NCBI GenBank assembly: GCA_047947185.1
Contig: CP170502.1
Location: 3,286,001-3,350,000 of the forward strand
Direction: 5' to 3'
DNA: 64,000 nt
From: JANQJA01 sp047947185
Lineage (GTDB): Bacteria; Pseudomonadota; Gammaproteobacteria; Pseudomonadales; Azotimanducaceae
The notes beneath the pieces are model-generated. The model did not search any database, had not been told where the DNA came from, and saw nothing but the letters and a program-made list of their open reading frames with translations. Both the position numbers and the translations under genes were made by a program. Positions 9,368 to 17,937 of the stretch are shown piece by piece. The number at the start of each line of letters is the position of its first letter. Position 1 is the stretch's first letter.

Positions 9368-10027
9368 TTACTCCACCACCCGGAGCTGTCCCTGGTTCAG
9401 GGTCAGCTGCTTCTTTTTCATCCTGGCAACCAGGTCCAGGTCGTGGGTGGCAATCAATACGGTGACACCCACCTGATTGAATTGCAGGAACAGGTCCATG
9501 ATTTCCCGGGATAACTCGGGATCAAGGTTACCGGTCGGTTCATCTGCCAGCAGCAGCGCCGGCCGGTTGACCACCGCACGCGCTATGCCGACACGCTGCT
9601 GCTCACCGCCGGACAGCGTTATCGGGTAATTTTTCTCCTTGTGAGAAAGCCCCACCTTGGACAGCGCGGCCCGGACCCGACGGCCAATATCGCGGGCGTC
9701 GTATCCCGCGATCACCAGCGGCAGCGCAACATTGTCATACACCGTTCGATCAAACAGTAGCTGGTGGTTCTGGAAAACAACGCCGACGTTTCTCCTGAGG
9801 TGCGGAATCTGGCGCCGCGACAGCCGATTCAGGTTGGTCCCCTGCACAAACACCTGGCCCTGGCTCGCCCGCTCCATCAGGATAATGAGTTTCAGCAGGG
9901 TGCTCTTGCCAGCGCCCGAGTGACCTGTCAGGAACGCCATTTCATCATCGGCCAGCTCAAAACTTACCCTGGACAGTGCCTCGTGACCGCCCGGGTATCG
10001 TTTGCTGACCTGATCAAACCGAATCAT
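9368..10027 (-). CDS. ftsE: Cell-division ATP-binding protein FtsE
   Basis: ABC-type ATPase that drives FtsX at the septum. The 219 residues contain Walker A GHSGAGKST near residue 36, the Q-loop VFQNHQLL, signature LSGGEQQRVGIARA, Walker B ALLLADEPTGNLD and H-loop ATHD. Its start overlaps the ftsY stop by 4 bp. Confidence 0.97.
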   Translation of the reverse strand: MIRFDQVSKRYPGGHEALSRVSFELADDEMAFLTGHSGAGKSTLLKLIILMERASQGQVFVQGTNLNRLSRRQIPHLRRNVGVVFQNHQLLFDRTVYDNVALPLVIAGYDARDIGRRVRAALSKVGLSHKEKNYPITLSGGEQQRVGIARAVVNRPALLLADEPTGNLDPELSREIMDLFLQFNQVGVTVLIATHDLDLVARMKKKQLTLNQGQLRVVE

Positions 10028-11010
10028 TCCGGCGAGCCACCGTTCACCCCCTCAAACAGGGCGCTGACAAATGTTTCAGCGTCAAACGGCCTCAGATCGT
10101 CAATCTGTTCACCCACCCCAACAAAACGTATCGGCAACCCCAGTTCGCGGGCAATCGCAAAAATAACTCCACCTTTGGCGGTGCCGTCCAGTTTGGTCAG
10201 GGTAATGCCGGTGACGTTCACGGTGGCAAGAAACTCGCGCGCCTGGGATATGGCGTTCTGGCCGGTGCCCGCATCCAGTACCAGCATAACTTCATGGGGT
10301 GCTTCCGGATCGATTTTGCCCATCACGCGTTTGATCTTGGCCAGCTCATCCATCAGATTCTTGCGATTCTGCAGTCGGCCGGCAGTGTCGGCAATCAGGA
10401 CATCAATACCTTTCGCCCTGGCCGAGGCAAGCGCATCAAAAATCACCGACGCGCTGTCAGCGCCACTGCCCTGGGCAACCACGTCAATACCATTCCTTTC
10501 TCCCCAGGCGACCAGTTGCTCCACCGCGGCTGCGCGAAAGGTATCACCTGCAGCGAGCATGACCGACTTACCCTCGTTCTGCAGCCGGCGCGCCAGTTTG
10601 CCAATAGTGGTTGTCTTGCCTGCACCATTTACACCCACCATCAGGATCACAAAAGGCCCGGCGTCCGCGTCAACCTGCAGGGGCAATTCAACCTCCCGCA
10701 ACAAACCCGCAAGTTCCGACTGCAGGTGTGCATTGAGTGCAGCCGGATCACCCAGTTCCTTGCGAGCAACTTTCTGGGTCAGGTTATCAACAATCATCCG
10801 GGTTGCCGAAACGCCCACATCCGAAGACAGCAGGATTGTCTCTATATCCTCCAGCAGTTCGTCATCGATAACCTTTTTGCCCAGGAACACATTGCCTAGC
10901 CCTTCGGAGAATCGTGAGCGGGTTCGCGAGAGCCCGGACTTGATTCTGGAGAAGAATCCCGTCTTGCCTTCCGACTCACTATTTGCAACAGTATTTTTCA
11001 TTTGCACCAT
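10024..11010 (-). CDS. ftsY: Signal recognition particle receptor FtsY
   Basis: GTPase receptor that delivers SRP-ribosome complexes to the Sec translocon. The NG domain is complete: G1 GVNGAGKTTTIGKLA, DTFRAAAVEQL, the G3 segment IADTAGR, TKLDGTAKGG and GVGEQIDDLRPF. The N-terminal acidic A domain is short and basic here. Start is ATG at 11010 or 11001 (both weak ribosome sites); 11010 gives 328 residues. The longer open frame would run into the divergent rsmD gene. Confidence 0.95.
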   Translation of the reverse strand: MVQMKNTVANSESEGKTGFFSRIKSGLSRTRSRFSEGLGNVFLGKKVIDDELLEDIETILLSSDVGVSATRMIVDNLTQKVARKELGDPAALNAHLQSELAGLLREVELPLQVDADAGPFVILMVGVNGAGKTTTIGKLARRLQNEGKSVMLAAGDTFRAAAVEQLVAWGERNGIDVVAQGSGADSASVIFDALASARAKGIDVLIADTAGRLQNRKNLMDELAKIKRVMGKIDPEAPHEVMLVLDAGTGQNAISQAREFLATVNVTGITLTKLDGTAKGGVIFAIARELGLPIRFVGVGEQIDDLRPFDAETFVSALFEGVNGGSPE

Positions 11011-11061
11011 CTTGTACTGGTATTGAACCGGGTTTAACGAGCCGAGGAAGGCGTGAACAGC

Positions 11062-11640
11062 ATGGACCGGCATCGAACCCTCAGAATTATCGGCGGAAAT
11101 CACCGCAGCCGCAAAGTTTCATTTCCCGACCTCCCCGCCATACGCCCAACGCCCGACCGCGTGCGGGAAACACTGTTCAACTGGCTCCAGTTGGTTGTAC
11201 CGGGCTCGCGCTGTCTCGAATTATACGCCGGCAGCGGCATCCTGAGCATGGAGGCCCTTTCCCGGGGCGCTGCCCACGTTGACCTGGTGGAAAAATCCGC
11301 AGTGGCACTTGGTGTCGTTGAGGCCAGCCTGCGGACGCTGGGGGAGGCAGAAAGTCGCTTCAACCTGCACTGTATGACAGCTGCGGCTTTCCTTGACAGT
11401 TACGAGGGCCCTCCATTTGACGTTGTTTTCCTGGACCCTCCCTTTGCCGAACCGGAAGAACTGATAAGCGCCACGGCCCGGTTGGCCAGCCGACATCTCC
11501 TCGGCCCCGATAGCAGGATTTACGTTGAGTCCGCAGCGCCCCTGACCGGGCAAGACCTGGGTCCGGGATTTGAGATCCTGAAACACAAGCGCGCTGGCCA
11601 GGTCCACTATTGCCTTGTTGCACCGGCACCACTGAATTAG
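11062..11640 (+). CDS. rsmD: 16S rRNA (guanine-966-N2)-methyltransferase
   Basis: Methylates G966 of 16S rRNA in the assembled 30S subunit. The 192 residues carry RIIGGNHRSRKVSFPD, LELYAGSGILSMEALSRGA (SAM motif I) and the catalytic VVFLDPPF. ATG at 11062 is preferred over GTG at 11053 because GAGGAAG at 11044-11050 is too close to the GTG. It is divergent from ftsY, the normal arrangement, and followed by coaD. Confidence 0.95.
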   Translation: MDRHRTLRIIGGNHRSRKVSFPDLPAIRPTPDRVRETLFNWLQLVVPGSRCLELYAGSGILSMEALSRGAAHVDLVEKSAVALGVVEASLRTLGEAESRFNLHCMTAAAFLDSYEGPPFDVVFLDPPFAEPEELISATARLASRHLLGPDSRIYVESAAPLTGQDLGPGFEILKHKRAGQVHYCLVAPAPLN

Positions 11641-11694
11641 GCATAAACCTTGTGTATGATGGCGCCTTTACGAGGGAGCAAGGAAACAGCCAGT

Positions 11695-12171
11695 ATGACG
11701 ACGGTCTTATATCCGGGGACATTCAATCCCATCCACAATGGCCACGCCGACCTGGTTGAACGGGCCGCCGAGATTTTTGACAGGGTCATACTGGGTATCG
11801 CCACCAGCCCTCACAAGAGCCCCTCGGTGCTGGAACTCAGGGTCAACCTGGCGTCTGAGGCGCTGGCACATATCCCGAATGTTGAGGTGCAGGGATTCAA
11901 CACGCTGACGGTGGATTTTGCCAAACAGGTGGGTGCACAGGTCATTCTGAAAGGCATCCGGACGGTGACGGACTTCGAGTACGAGTTCCAGATGTTGAGC
12001 ATGAACCGGGCGCTGCAGCCAGGCCTTGAAACCATCTTCCTGGCGCCCTCGGAGGAGTTCAGCTATATCTCATCCACCCTGGTACGCCAGATAGCCAGCT
12101 ACGGCGGAGACATCAGCCAGTTTGTCCACCCGTCCGTGGCCAAGGCACTGAAAAATGGTGAGATAGGCTGA
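11695..12171 (+). CDS. coaD: Phosphopantetheine adenylyltransferase
   Basis: Fourth step of coenzyme A synthesis: adenylation of 4'-phosphopantetheine. From ATG at 11695 the protein has 158 residues, the family length. TVLYPGTFNPIHNGHADLV has the HxGH nucleotidyl-transferase motif, and LAPSEEFSYISSTLVRQIA the ISSTxVR motif. A ribosome site (AAGGA) lies upstream. A perfect inverted repeat follows the stop codon within 9 bases. Confidence 0.97.
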   Translation: MTTVLYPGTFNPIHNGHADLVERAAEIFDRVILGIATSPHKSPSVLELRVNLASEALAHIPNVEVQGFNTLTVDFAKQVGAQVILKGIRTVTDFEYEFQMLSMNRALQPGLETIFLAPSEEFSYISSTLVRQIASYGGDISQFVHPSVAKALKNGEIG

Positions 12172-12179
12172 AGGCAATC

Positions 12180-12206
12180 GGTGCTTCCAAACGGTCTGGA
12201 AGCACC
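12180..12206. terminator. Perfect 10-bp hairpin after coaD
   Basis: GGTGCTTCCA at 12180-12189 is the exact reverse complement of TGGAAGCACC at 12197-12206, with a 7-base loop. It lies between the converging coaD and the small secreted protein. There is no run of T on either side, so it may work as a bidirectional transcript-end stabiliser rather than a classical intrinsic terminator. Confidence 0.6.
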
Positions 12207-12225
12207 ATCGCTCACTCAACGGCCG

Positions 12226-12537
12226 CTACCTGACCTTTTCTTTCCGGCCGGGTCGGGTGCATCCAAGGCAGCGCACAAAAACCTCTTTGGCAGGTTCTAC
12301 CACCAGCGTCTTGCCTGCTTCTCCCGCGTTGCCGCCAAGAATTGAAAACGGCAGCGTTGCAACGTAGGTCACAGAACCGAGTGCAAACAGCGCAACGCCG
12401 ATAGGTCTCGCTACCAGCAGGTCCCCCGCCATGGTAAATCCGCTGGGCTGCTCATCAACTCGCTCCGCCATCACGACCGTCGGCACCATGAGAAAAACCG
12501 CTGCCAGGAGCCAGGCCTGGAATCCCTTTTTGTTCAT
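12226..12537 (-). CDS. Small conserved exported protein, function unknown
   Basis: A 103-residue protein with a signal peptide (MNKKGFQAWLLAAVFLMVPTVVMA) and one further hydrophobic stretch (VGVALFALGSVTYVATLPFS). The pattern MAGDLLVARPIGVALFALGS...LGGNAGEAGKTLVVEPAKEVFVRCLG resembles short pseudomonad proteins that databases label, without evidence, 'multidrug transporter'. No catalytic motif is visible. The ATG at 12537 is used rather than the preceding GTG at 12540. Confidence 0.72.
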   Translation of the reverse strand: MNKKGFQAWLLAAVFLMVPTVVMAERVDEQPSGFTMAGDLLVARPIGVALFALGSVTYVATLPFSILGGNAGEAGKTLVVEPAKEVFVRCLGCTRPGRKEKVR

Positions 12538-12691
12538 CACGTGCTTCCTGTATCCAGATATTTAAGTCAATTTCTAGGTGAACCCGGTAAGTTTCTAATT
12601 TTAAAGTCTAAATTACAACAGGTTCCCCCAGGCAACTTGTCGGCAGGCGCTGGCGCGGGGCCGCAGCAGGTAGTGCTACCCGATTGTCGGG

Positions 12692-12997
12692 TCATGTTTC
12701 CGGCCGCGCGGCAGACCGGTCGGTTTCATACTCGATGCCGCCGGTCAGTCTCGCGACCAGGTTATAGATCGACGCCGCCACGCCAACCATGATGTAGGTC
12801 ATCACGAAGTAGGCGACAGGCATCCCCACCACAAGACCGGCGAGGAGACTGAGATTAATTGCCCTGTCGCCGGCGCCTGAAAGAAACAGGGTGACCAGAC
12901 TGAAGGGAATGGCCAGCACAAGGACGACAACCGCCAGAGTAAGGGCCACAGACAGGGCGGTTCTGTGTGGTGATACGTTGAGTATTCGGTTTTTCAT
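12692..12997 (-). CDS. Small two-helix membrane protein, function unknown
   Basis: A 101-residue protein with two strong hydrophobic segments (residues about 13-40 and 45-73) and the C-terminal motif VGVAASIYNLVARLTGGIEYE, reminiscent of the DUF3566-like end of small membrane proteins. Good ribosome site GGAGAAC lies before ATG 12997. Its strand matches the neighbouring small exported protein; whether they form a unit is unclear, since a 154-bp AT-richer gap separates them. Confidence 0.68.
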   Translation of the reverse strand: MKNRILNVSPHRTALSVALTLAVVVLVLAIPFSLVTLFLSGAGDRAINLSLLAGLVVGMPVAYFVMTYIMVGVAASIYNLVARLTGGIEYETDRSAARPET

Positions 12998-13388
12998 CTT
13001 GTTCTCCAGGGAAACGTTCGCCGGCCATCAGGGCGGGTGCTGGTCAGTCGAATGTGTCACAGTTTGCACACTTCTCTCATCTAACAACCAGACAAGGCGC
13101 GGGTTGCTGACGCAAGGATGATTGCCCAAAACCCTCGACTTTTGCAAAATTCTGCTGGACGATTGGCGGAGGACGCTGCCGGTATTGGAAGTTGACGGAC
13201 ATCCGCGCCAATAAGCAGGGCGTTTTGGCAGTCTCCCTGGACAAGCAGGTTTGTGCTGTCCGGTCGATTGAGACCGGGTCCTGCCAGGTTGGTATTTTTG
13301 ACTGTCGAACGGGTATGGCTGGCGCGCCAACAATGCCGTTTGTACCTGAACTTGCGTTAGCTGCTTAAACATACCAGGAGTGTTTGTG
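12998..13388. other. 391-bp gap without a convincing gene
   Basis: Between the divergent small membrane protein and the PhyH gene I see no conserved open frame. One minus-strand frame (13028-13426) is open but is basic, proline-rich and unlike any protein I know, and it overlaps the PhyH start. The region presumably holds the divergent promoters. An AGGAG at 13376-13380 serves the downstream gene. Confidence 0.5.
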
Positions 13389-14267
13389 ATGGAAAGAGAA
13401 GTCACAGAGAGCCGCCATCCGGCCACTGTCGAAACGAGTCAGCGTCTTGACCGGATGCGTGACGAAATCTTCAGACTTGGTCTGGAACGCAACATTGTCG
13501 AACTTGAGCTATATGGCTATACCGTGGTGCAGGACGCGAAGCCGCTGGCCTTTTTTGACGAACTCCGGGACACCATCCTGGCGCTAAACGAAGAAGACCG
13601 AGTTTCGGGCCGGCGAATACCGCTGTCGGGTCCCAACGGGAACAGCTTCCTGATTACCTGGCTGCTGGCCCGCGGCCGAATTTTCGAAGAGGCAGTGATG
13701 GCCGAGAAGCCGCTTGCACTCATTACCTACCTCATGGGTGAAAGTTGTCAGATCAGCAGCAATCACGCGCACATTCGGGGAGAGGGCGACCCGCCCCAGG
13801 GAATGCATACAGATGCACCCCTTATGCCAGAACCCCTGCCGGACTTCCCGGTTGCATCCAACATGATGTGGGTCATGGACGATTTTTCACGGGAATCGGG
13901 CGGCACCCTGGTTATTCCCGGTTCGCACAAAAAGCGTGTTCATCCATCGCCCGGCACCATCAAGATGGCCGTGCCGATCAGCGCACCAAAAGGTTCGGTC
14001 ATCGTCTTTAACGGCAACCTCTGGCATAGCGCCGGCGCCCGTAGCCTGCCGGGTGTGCGTGTGGGTATGACGATCTACTTCACGCGCATGTACGCGCGCC
14101 CCCAGGAAGACCTGAATGCGGTGATCAGTGATGAGGTCGTCGCCAGGAACCCGCCGCGATTTGCACACCTGATCGGCAGGAACAATCCCTATCCGGCCCG
14201 AGATTTTGATTTCTTCAATCCGCGAGGAGCGAAGTACTTCGGCCCGACCCGGGATGGCAGGGGTTAG
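13389..14267 (+). CDS. Phytanoyl-CoA dioxygenase (PhyH) family oxygenase
   Basis: Likely Fe(II)/2-oxoglutarate-dependent oxygenase of the PhyH superfamily; substrate unknown. The 292-residue product has a metal-binding HxD in GMHTDAPLM, a distal histidine in FNGNLWHSAGARS and an arginine (LPGVRVGMTIYF) positioned to bind 2-oxoglutarate. ATG at 13389 has AGGAG 8 bases upstream. It stands alone between small membrane proteins and mutM, so context gives no substrate clue. A second family member is encoded at 48821-49798. Confidence 0.85.
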   Translation: MEREVTESRHPATVETSQRLDRMRDEIFRLGLERNIVELELYGYTVVQDAKPLAFFDELRDTILALNEEDRVSGRRIPLSGPNGNSFLITWLLARGRIFEEAVMAEKPLALITYLMGESCQISSNHAHIRGEGDPPQGMHTDAPLMPEPLPDFPVASNMMWVMDDFSRESGGTLVIPGSHKKRVHPSPGTIKMAVPISAPKGSVIVFNGNLWHSAGARSLPGVRVGMTIYFTRMYARPQEDLNAVISDEVVARNPPRFAHLIGRNNPYPARDFDFFNPRGAKYFGPTRDGRG

Positions 14268-14331
14268 CGCCAACACGCCTGTCTTGCGAGCGAATTCCGC
14301 TATGCCTGCTCCGCCGACGTGAATATGGCGA

Positions 14332-15144
14332 CTAGCGCTGGCAGTGGCGACAGTACACCGTGGTTCGCTGACCCAGCCGGACTTCCGTCAGTACCCGCCT
14401 GCAGGCAACACAGGGTAAAGCCCCGCGGCCATACACCTTAAGATCGTTCCTGAAGTAACCGGGTGACCCGTCTTCATGAGTAAAGTCACGCAGCGTGGTC
14501 CCACCCGCTGCAATGGCGCTGGTCAGAACAACCTTGATGGCTTCGGCCAGCTTCCCGAATCGGGCCCGGGAGATACTTCCGGCCATCCGGGTGGGCCTGA
14601 TACCAGAGGCGAACAGTGCTTCATTGGCGTAAATGTTGCCAACACCAACAACCACCTGGCTGTTCATGATAAAAGTCTTTACCGGCGTTTTTCTGTCCCG
14701 CGACTGCCGGAACAGGTAGTCGCCGGAAAAAGATTCGTCCAGGGGCTCGGGACCCAACTCTGCCAGCAGGGGGTGCCCGGCACTGGCCTCCAGCCAGAAG
14801 ACGGAGCCAAAACGCCGCGGATCGCGATACCGCAACAGCCGGCCGTCGCTCAGCAGAATGTCAATATGGTCGTGTTTGGCTGGTGGGGTGTCGGCAGCCA
14901 GCACCCGCAGGCTGCCCGACATGCCAAGGTGGATCATCATGTCGCCGGCACGGGTCCGAACCAGCAGGTATTTGGCTCGTCGATCTACGGCATCGATGGT
15001 CTGACCGGTCAGGCGCTGGCCCAGGTTGTCCGACACCGGCCAGCGCAGGGACGGTTGCCGGACCAGCACCTGCTGGACTTTGCGCCCAATCAGGTGCGGC
15101 GCTATACCACGGCGGGTCGTTTCGACTTCAGGCAATTCAGGCAT
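14332..15144 (-). CDS. mutM: Formamidopyrimidine-DNA glycosylase
   Basis: Base-excision repair enzyme that removes 8-oxoguanine and formamidopyrimidines. The mature catalytic proline and Glu are in the N-terminus PELPEVETTRRG; a helix-two-turn-helix contains NIYANEALFASGI; the C-terminal zinc finger has CVAC and CRHC pairs. Length 270 is standard. mutM near coaD is usual in pseudomonads; here four genes or gaps have been inserted between them. Confidence 0.96.
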   Translation of the reverse strand: MPELPEVETTRRGIAPHLIGRKVQQVLVRQPSLRWPVSDNLGQRLTGQTIDAVDRRAKYLLVRTRAGDMMIHLGMSGSLRVLAADTPPAKHDHIDILLSDGRLLRYRDPRRFGSVFWLEASAGHPLLAELGPEPLDESFSGDYLFRQSRDRKTPVKTFIMNSQVVVGVGNIYANEALFASGIRPTRMAGSISRARFGKLAEAIKVVLTSAIAAGGTTLRDFTHEDGSPGYFRNDLKVYGRGALPCVACRRVLTEVRLGQRTTVYCRHCQR

Positions 15145-15372
15145 ATGTCAGGGTGATACCAGGGGTTACGCATGGCGGCCTGATTCTAGCCAGTTCCCGT
15201 CTGGAAATCCCGGTTCAGATGCAAATCGGCAAGGTCATCAGGACAATGCAGATTAATGATCCAGCAGGCTGGTGCGAAAGAGCCATCAGGGGGCTTCCTG
15301 CCAGCGGGCCTTTAAACCGGCCGACTAAACAGTTACCTTGCGGTCCAACTTCCCTGTTCACAAAAAGGTCTC

Positions 15373-17352
15373 ATGCAGCACATGTTATTGGGGATCGACA
15401 CCGGCGGCACATTCACGGATTTTGTGTTGCTGCAGGATGCCAGGCTGGTGGTCCACAAGGTCCTCTCAACCCCCACGGCACCCCAGGACGCCATCCTGCA
15501 GGGTATTGCCGAGATGGGAATCCGCGAGGCCGTAGCAGCAGGTCGGGTGCACATCATTCACGGCACCACGGTGGCAACCAATGCGACGCTGGAAGGCAAA
15601 GGTGTGCGCACCGCCTATATCACCAACAGGGGCCTGGGTGATGTATTGCGCATCGGTCGGCAAACCAGGCAGTCGCTGTACAGCCTCTCGCCAAAAGCCA
15701 GGTCACTGCCCATTGATGATGACCTGGTTTTTGAGGTGGACTGCCGACTGGATGCATCAGGCAAAGAGCTGCAGGCGTTGACAGAAGTTGAACTGCAGGA
15801 CCTTCGCACCCGGGTTCTCTCGGCACAGCCGAAGGCGATAGCAATCAACCTGCTGTTTTCTTTTCTCGACCCTGCCCATGAACTTGCCATAACGGCGCTT
15901 TTTGACGACAGCGAGGATAACCTGTTTGTCTCGCGGTCCTCGGAGATTCTGCCTGAATACCGCGAGTACGAACGTGGTATGACAACCTGGGTGAACGCCT
16001 GGATTGGACCACTGATCCACGGATACATGAACAGGTTGCAGGCGGCACTAAGGCCCACACATATTGCCATCATGCAATCGAACGGACTGACCATTGGTGC
16101 CCATCAGGCCGCAAGGCGGGCAGTAAACCTGCTGCTGTCTGGACCGGCAGGGGGACTGACCGGGGCCATGCACATCGGCAGGACCAAAGGCAGGGACCGG
16201 CTCATGACCTTTGACATGGGCGGTACATCAACCGACGTGGCCCTGCTGGACGGACAAATCCGTCTCACCCGATCTGGCAGTATTGCCGACCTGCCCATTG
16301 GCGTACCCATGGCGGATATCCACACAATCGGGGCTGGCGGCGGGTCTATCGCTTTTGTTGACGCCGGTGGACTGCTCAACGTCGGGCCTGCCAGTGCCGG
16401 GGCAGACCCTGGACCCGCCTGCTATGGCCGAGGCGGCACGCTGCCCACCGTTACCGACGCAAACCTGGTACTGGGCAGGCTACAACCCATGGCATTTCTC
16501 GGTGGCGCCATGCAACTGGACTACCAGGCCGCGGAGCTCGCCCTGGCACCACTTGCCAAGACCCTGGGCCTTTCCGTGCAGGCACTGGCTGAAGGCATCA
16601 TCCGGATAGCCAATGAACATATGACCCAGGCGCTGCGCGTGATTTCTGTCCAGCGCGGCTACGATCCCCGGGACTTTACCCTGGTCTGTTTTGGTGGCGC
16701 CGGAGGGCTGCACTTCTGCGATCTGGCCGAGGCACTGGCGATAACCGAGGCAATTGTACCCATTCACAGCGGCGTGCTGTCAGCACTGGGTATGCTGGCG
16801 GCAACACCGGGTCGCGAAATGGTCAGGACCTACCGGGCAGACATCACCCGGACATCAGACCAGGCGCTTGAAGAGATTTTTGCGCAATTGACCGCTGATG
16901 GGATGCGCGAACTCGAAGACGAGGGTGTTGTCGCGGTCAAGACAGAACGCAGTCTGGACCTCAGGTACGTCGGACAGACTCATACGCTTAACCTGCCTTA
17001 CACCAACCTGGCTGAAGCCACAGCAGATTTCCATGCAGAACATCGCCAGCGATATGGCCACGACCTGGAACAGGCGGTGGAACTGTTAAACCTGCGGGTG
17101 CATCTCGAGGCGGACAGGGACCCCCTTGAACTGCCCGCGGTTTTCAGTACAAGTGAGGATGCGCCAGGTTTTGCAACCATTGCCGGCATCAGTGTACCCG
17201 TGAGCGTTGTTCAGAGGGAATCGCTGGGTGCGGGACAAACGCTGGACGGGCCTGTTCTTATTACAGAGAGACATTCCACCACCCTGATTAATCCAGGGTG
17301 GCGTGGACAGGTCGACGGGGAGGGGAACCTGCTGCTGCGCAGGATTACTTGA
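15373..17352 (+). CDS. Hydantoinase/oxoprolinase family protein (HyuA type)
   Basis: ATP-grasp-unrelated ASKHA-fold hydantoinase A family enzyme, 659 residues. Motifs seen are GIDTGGTFTDFV at the N-terminus, IIHGTTVATNATLEGKG, TFDMGGTSTDVAL and the glycine-rich GAGGGSIAFVDAGG followed by PASAGADPGPACYG. Members hydrolyse N-methylhydantoin, 5-oxoproline or acetone-type substrates, usually with a HyuB partner; no HyuB gene adjoins this one, so the substrate is undetermined. The stop codon overlaps the convergent rpmG gene by 8 bp. Confidence 0.9.
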   Translation: MQHMLLGIDTGGTFTDFVLLQDARLVVHKVLSTPTAPQDAILQGIAEMGIREAVAAGRVHIIHGTTVATNATLEGKGVRTAYITNRGLGDVLRIGRQTRQSLYSLSPKARSLPIDDDLVFEVDCRLDASGKELQALTEVELQDLRTRVLSAQPKAIAINLLFSFLDPAHELAITALFDDSEDNLFVSRSSEILPEYREYERGMTTWVNAWIGPLIHGYMNRLQAALRPTHIAIMQSNGLTIGAHQAARRAVNLLLSGPAGGLTGAMHIGRTKGRDRLMTFDMGGTSTDVALLDGQIRLTRSGSIADLPIGVPMADIHTIGAGGGSIAFVDAGGLLNVGPASAGADPGPACYGRGGTLPTVTDANLVLGRLQPMAFLGGAMQLDYQAAELALAPLAKTLGLSVQALAEGIIRIANEHMTQALRVISVQRGYDPRDFTLVCFGGAGGLHFCDLAEALAITEAIVPIHSGVLSALGMLAATPGREMVRTYRADITRTSDQALEEIFAQLTADGMRELEDEGVVAVKTERSLDLRYVGQTHTLNLPYTNLAEATADFHAEHRQRYGHDLEQAVELLNLRVHLEADRDPLELPAVFSTSEDAPGFATIAGISVPVSVVQRESLGAGQTLDGPVLITERHSTTLINPGWRGQVDGEGNLLLRRIT

Positions 17353-17500
17353 TCTTGCCTTCCTTGTAGATCACGTGCTTACGGACAACGGGATCGAACT
17401 TCTTGATTTCCATCTTGTCGGGCATGTTTTTCTTGTTCTTGGTGGTGGTGTAGTAGTGCCCGGTACCTGCACTTGAAACCAGCTTGATTTTGTCTCTCAT
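17345..17500 (-). CDS. rpmG: 50S ribosomal protein L33
   Basis: Short ribosomal protein of 51 residues, MRDKIKLVSSAGTGHYYTTT at the start and KKFDPVVRKHVIYKEGKIK at the end, matching the cysteine-free L33 form of gammaproteobacteria. It lies 50 bp downstream of rpmB, the normal rpmB-rpmG pair. Its 3' end overlaps the end of the hydantoinase gene on the other strand. Confidence 0.96.
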   Translation of the reverse strand: MRDKIKLVSSAGTGHYYTTTKNKKNMPDKMEIKKFDPVVRKHVIYKEGKIK

Positions 17501-17550
17501 CTTCTTTTCACCCTGCTGCTGCGATAGTTCGCTTTGTGGCTGCTGACCCG

Positions 17551-17787
17551 CTAGACGCGCGTGCCGCTGGCACGAAGCTCCGCGACTATGGTGTCTATCC
17601 CTTTCTTGTCAATAATGCGCATGCCTTTGGTGGAAACACGCAGTTTGACAAAACGGTTTTCACTCTCCAGCCAGAATTTGTGGTCGTGGATATTCGGGAC
17701 AAACCGTCGCTTTGTCTTGTTGTGGGCGTGCGAAACGTTGTTGCCACTGATTGGCCTCTTGCCCGTTACCTGGCAAATTTTTGACAT
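17551..17787 (-). CDS. rpmB: 50S ribosomal protein L28
   Basis: A 78-residue ribosomal protein beginning MSKICQVTGKRPISGNNVSH and containing RRFVPNIHDHKFW. ATG at 17787 has an AGGAAGG ribosome site. The open frame extends upstream to 17931 but those codons are unrelated. A GC-rich inverted repeat (CGGGC / GCCCG, 17815-17829) lies in the leader between radC and rpmB and could be regulatory. Confidence 0.97.
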   Translation of the reverse strand: MSKICQVTGKRPISGNNVSHAHNKTKRRFVPNIHDHKFWLESENRFVKLRVSTKGMRIIDKKGIDTIVAELRASGTRV

Positions 17788-17937
17788 GTTGATGCCTTCC
17801 TGTTCAATTGCCCGCGGGCTACTTCGCCCGGGGGTCTGCTGCGAGCCGTGCTTTATACCAGATGACCCCAGCCACTTCAAATGATTTTCCACCACACAGA
17901 CTCCACACTTCCTGTCGCCGGGCATTCTCATCCCGGG

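Noticed and set aside
9764..11026. A 420-codon plus-strand open frame across ftsE and ftsY
   Set aside because: It is opposite two clearly conserved genes, is Ser/Ala/Pro-rich and shows no motif. It is a shadow of the coding strand.
13028..13426. Minus-strand 132-codon frame in the gap before PhyH
   Set aside because: Proline/arginine-rich, overlaps the PhyH start, no ribosome site or homology.
17811..17829. GC-rich inverted repeat upstream of rpmB considered as a ribosomal-protein autoregulatory leader
   Set aside because: Only five paired bases and no known L28 leader structure; kept as a note under rpmB.
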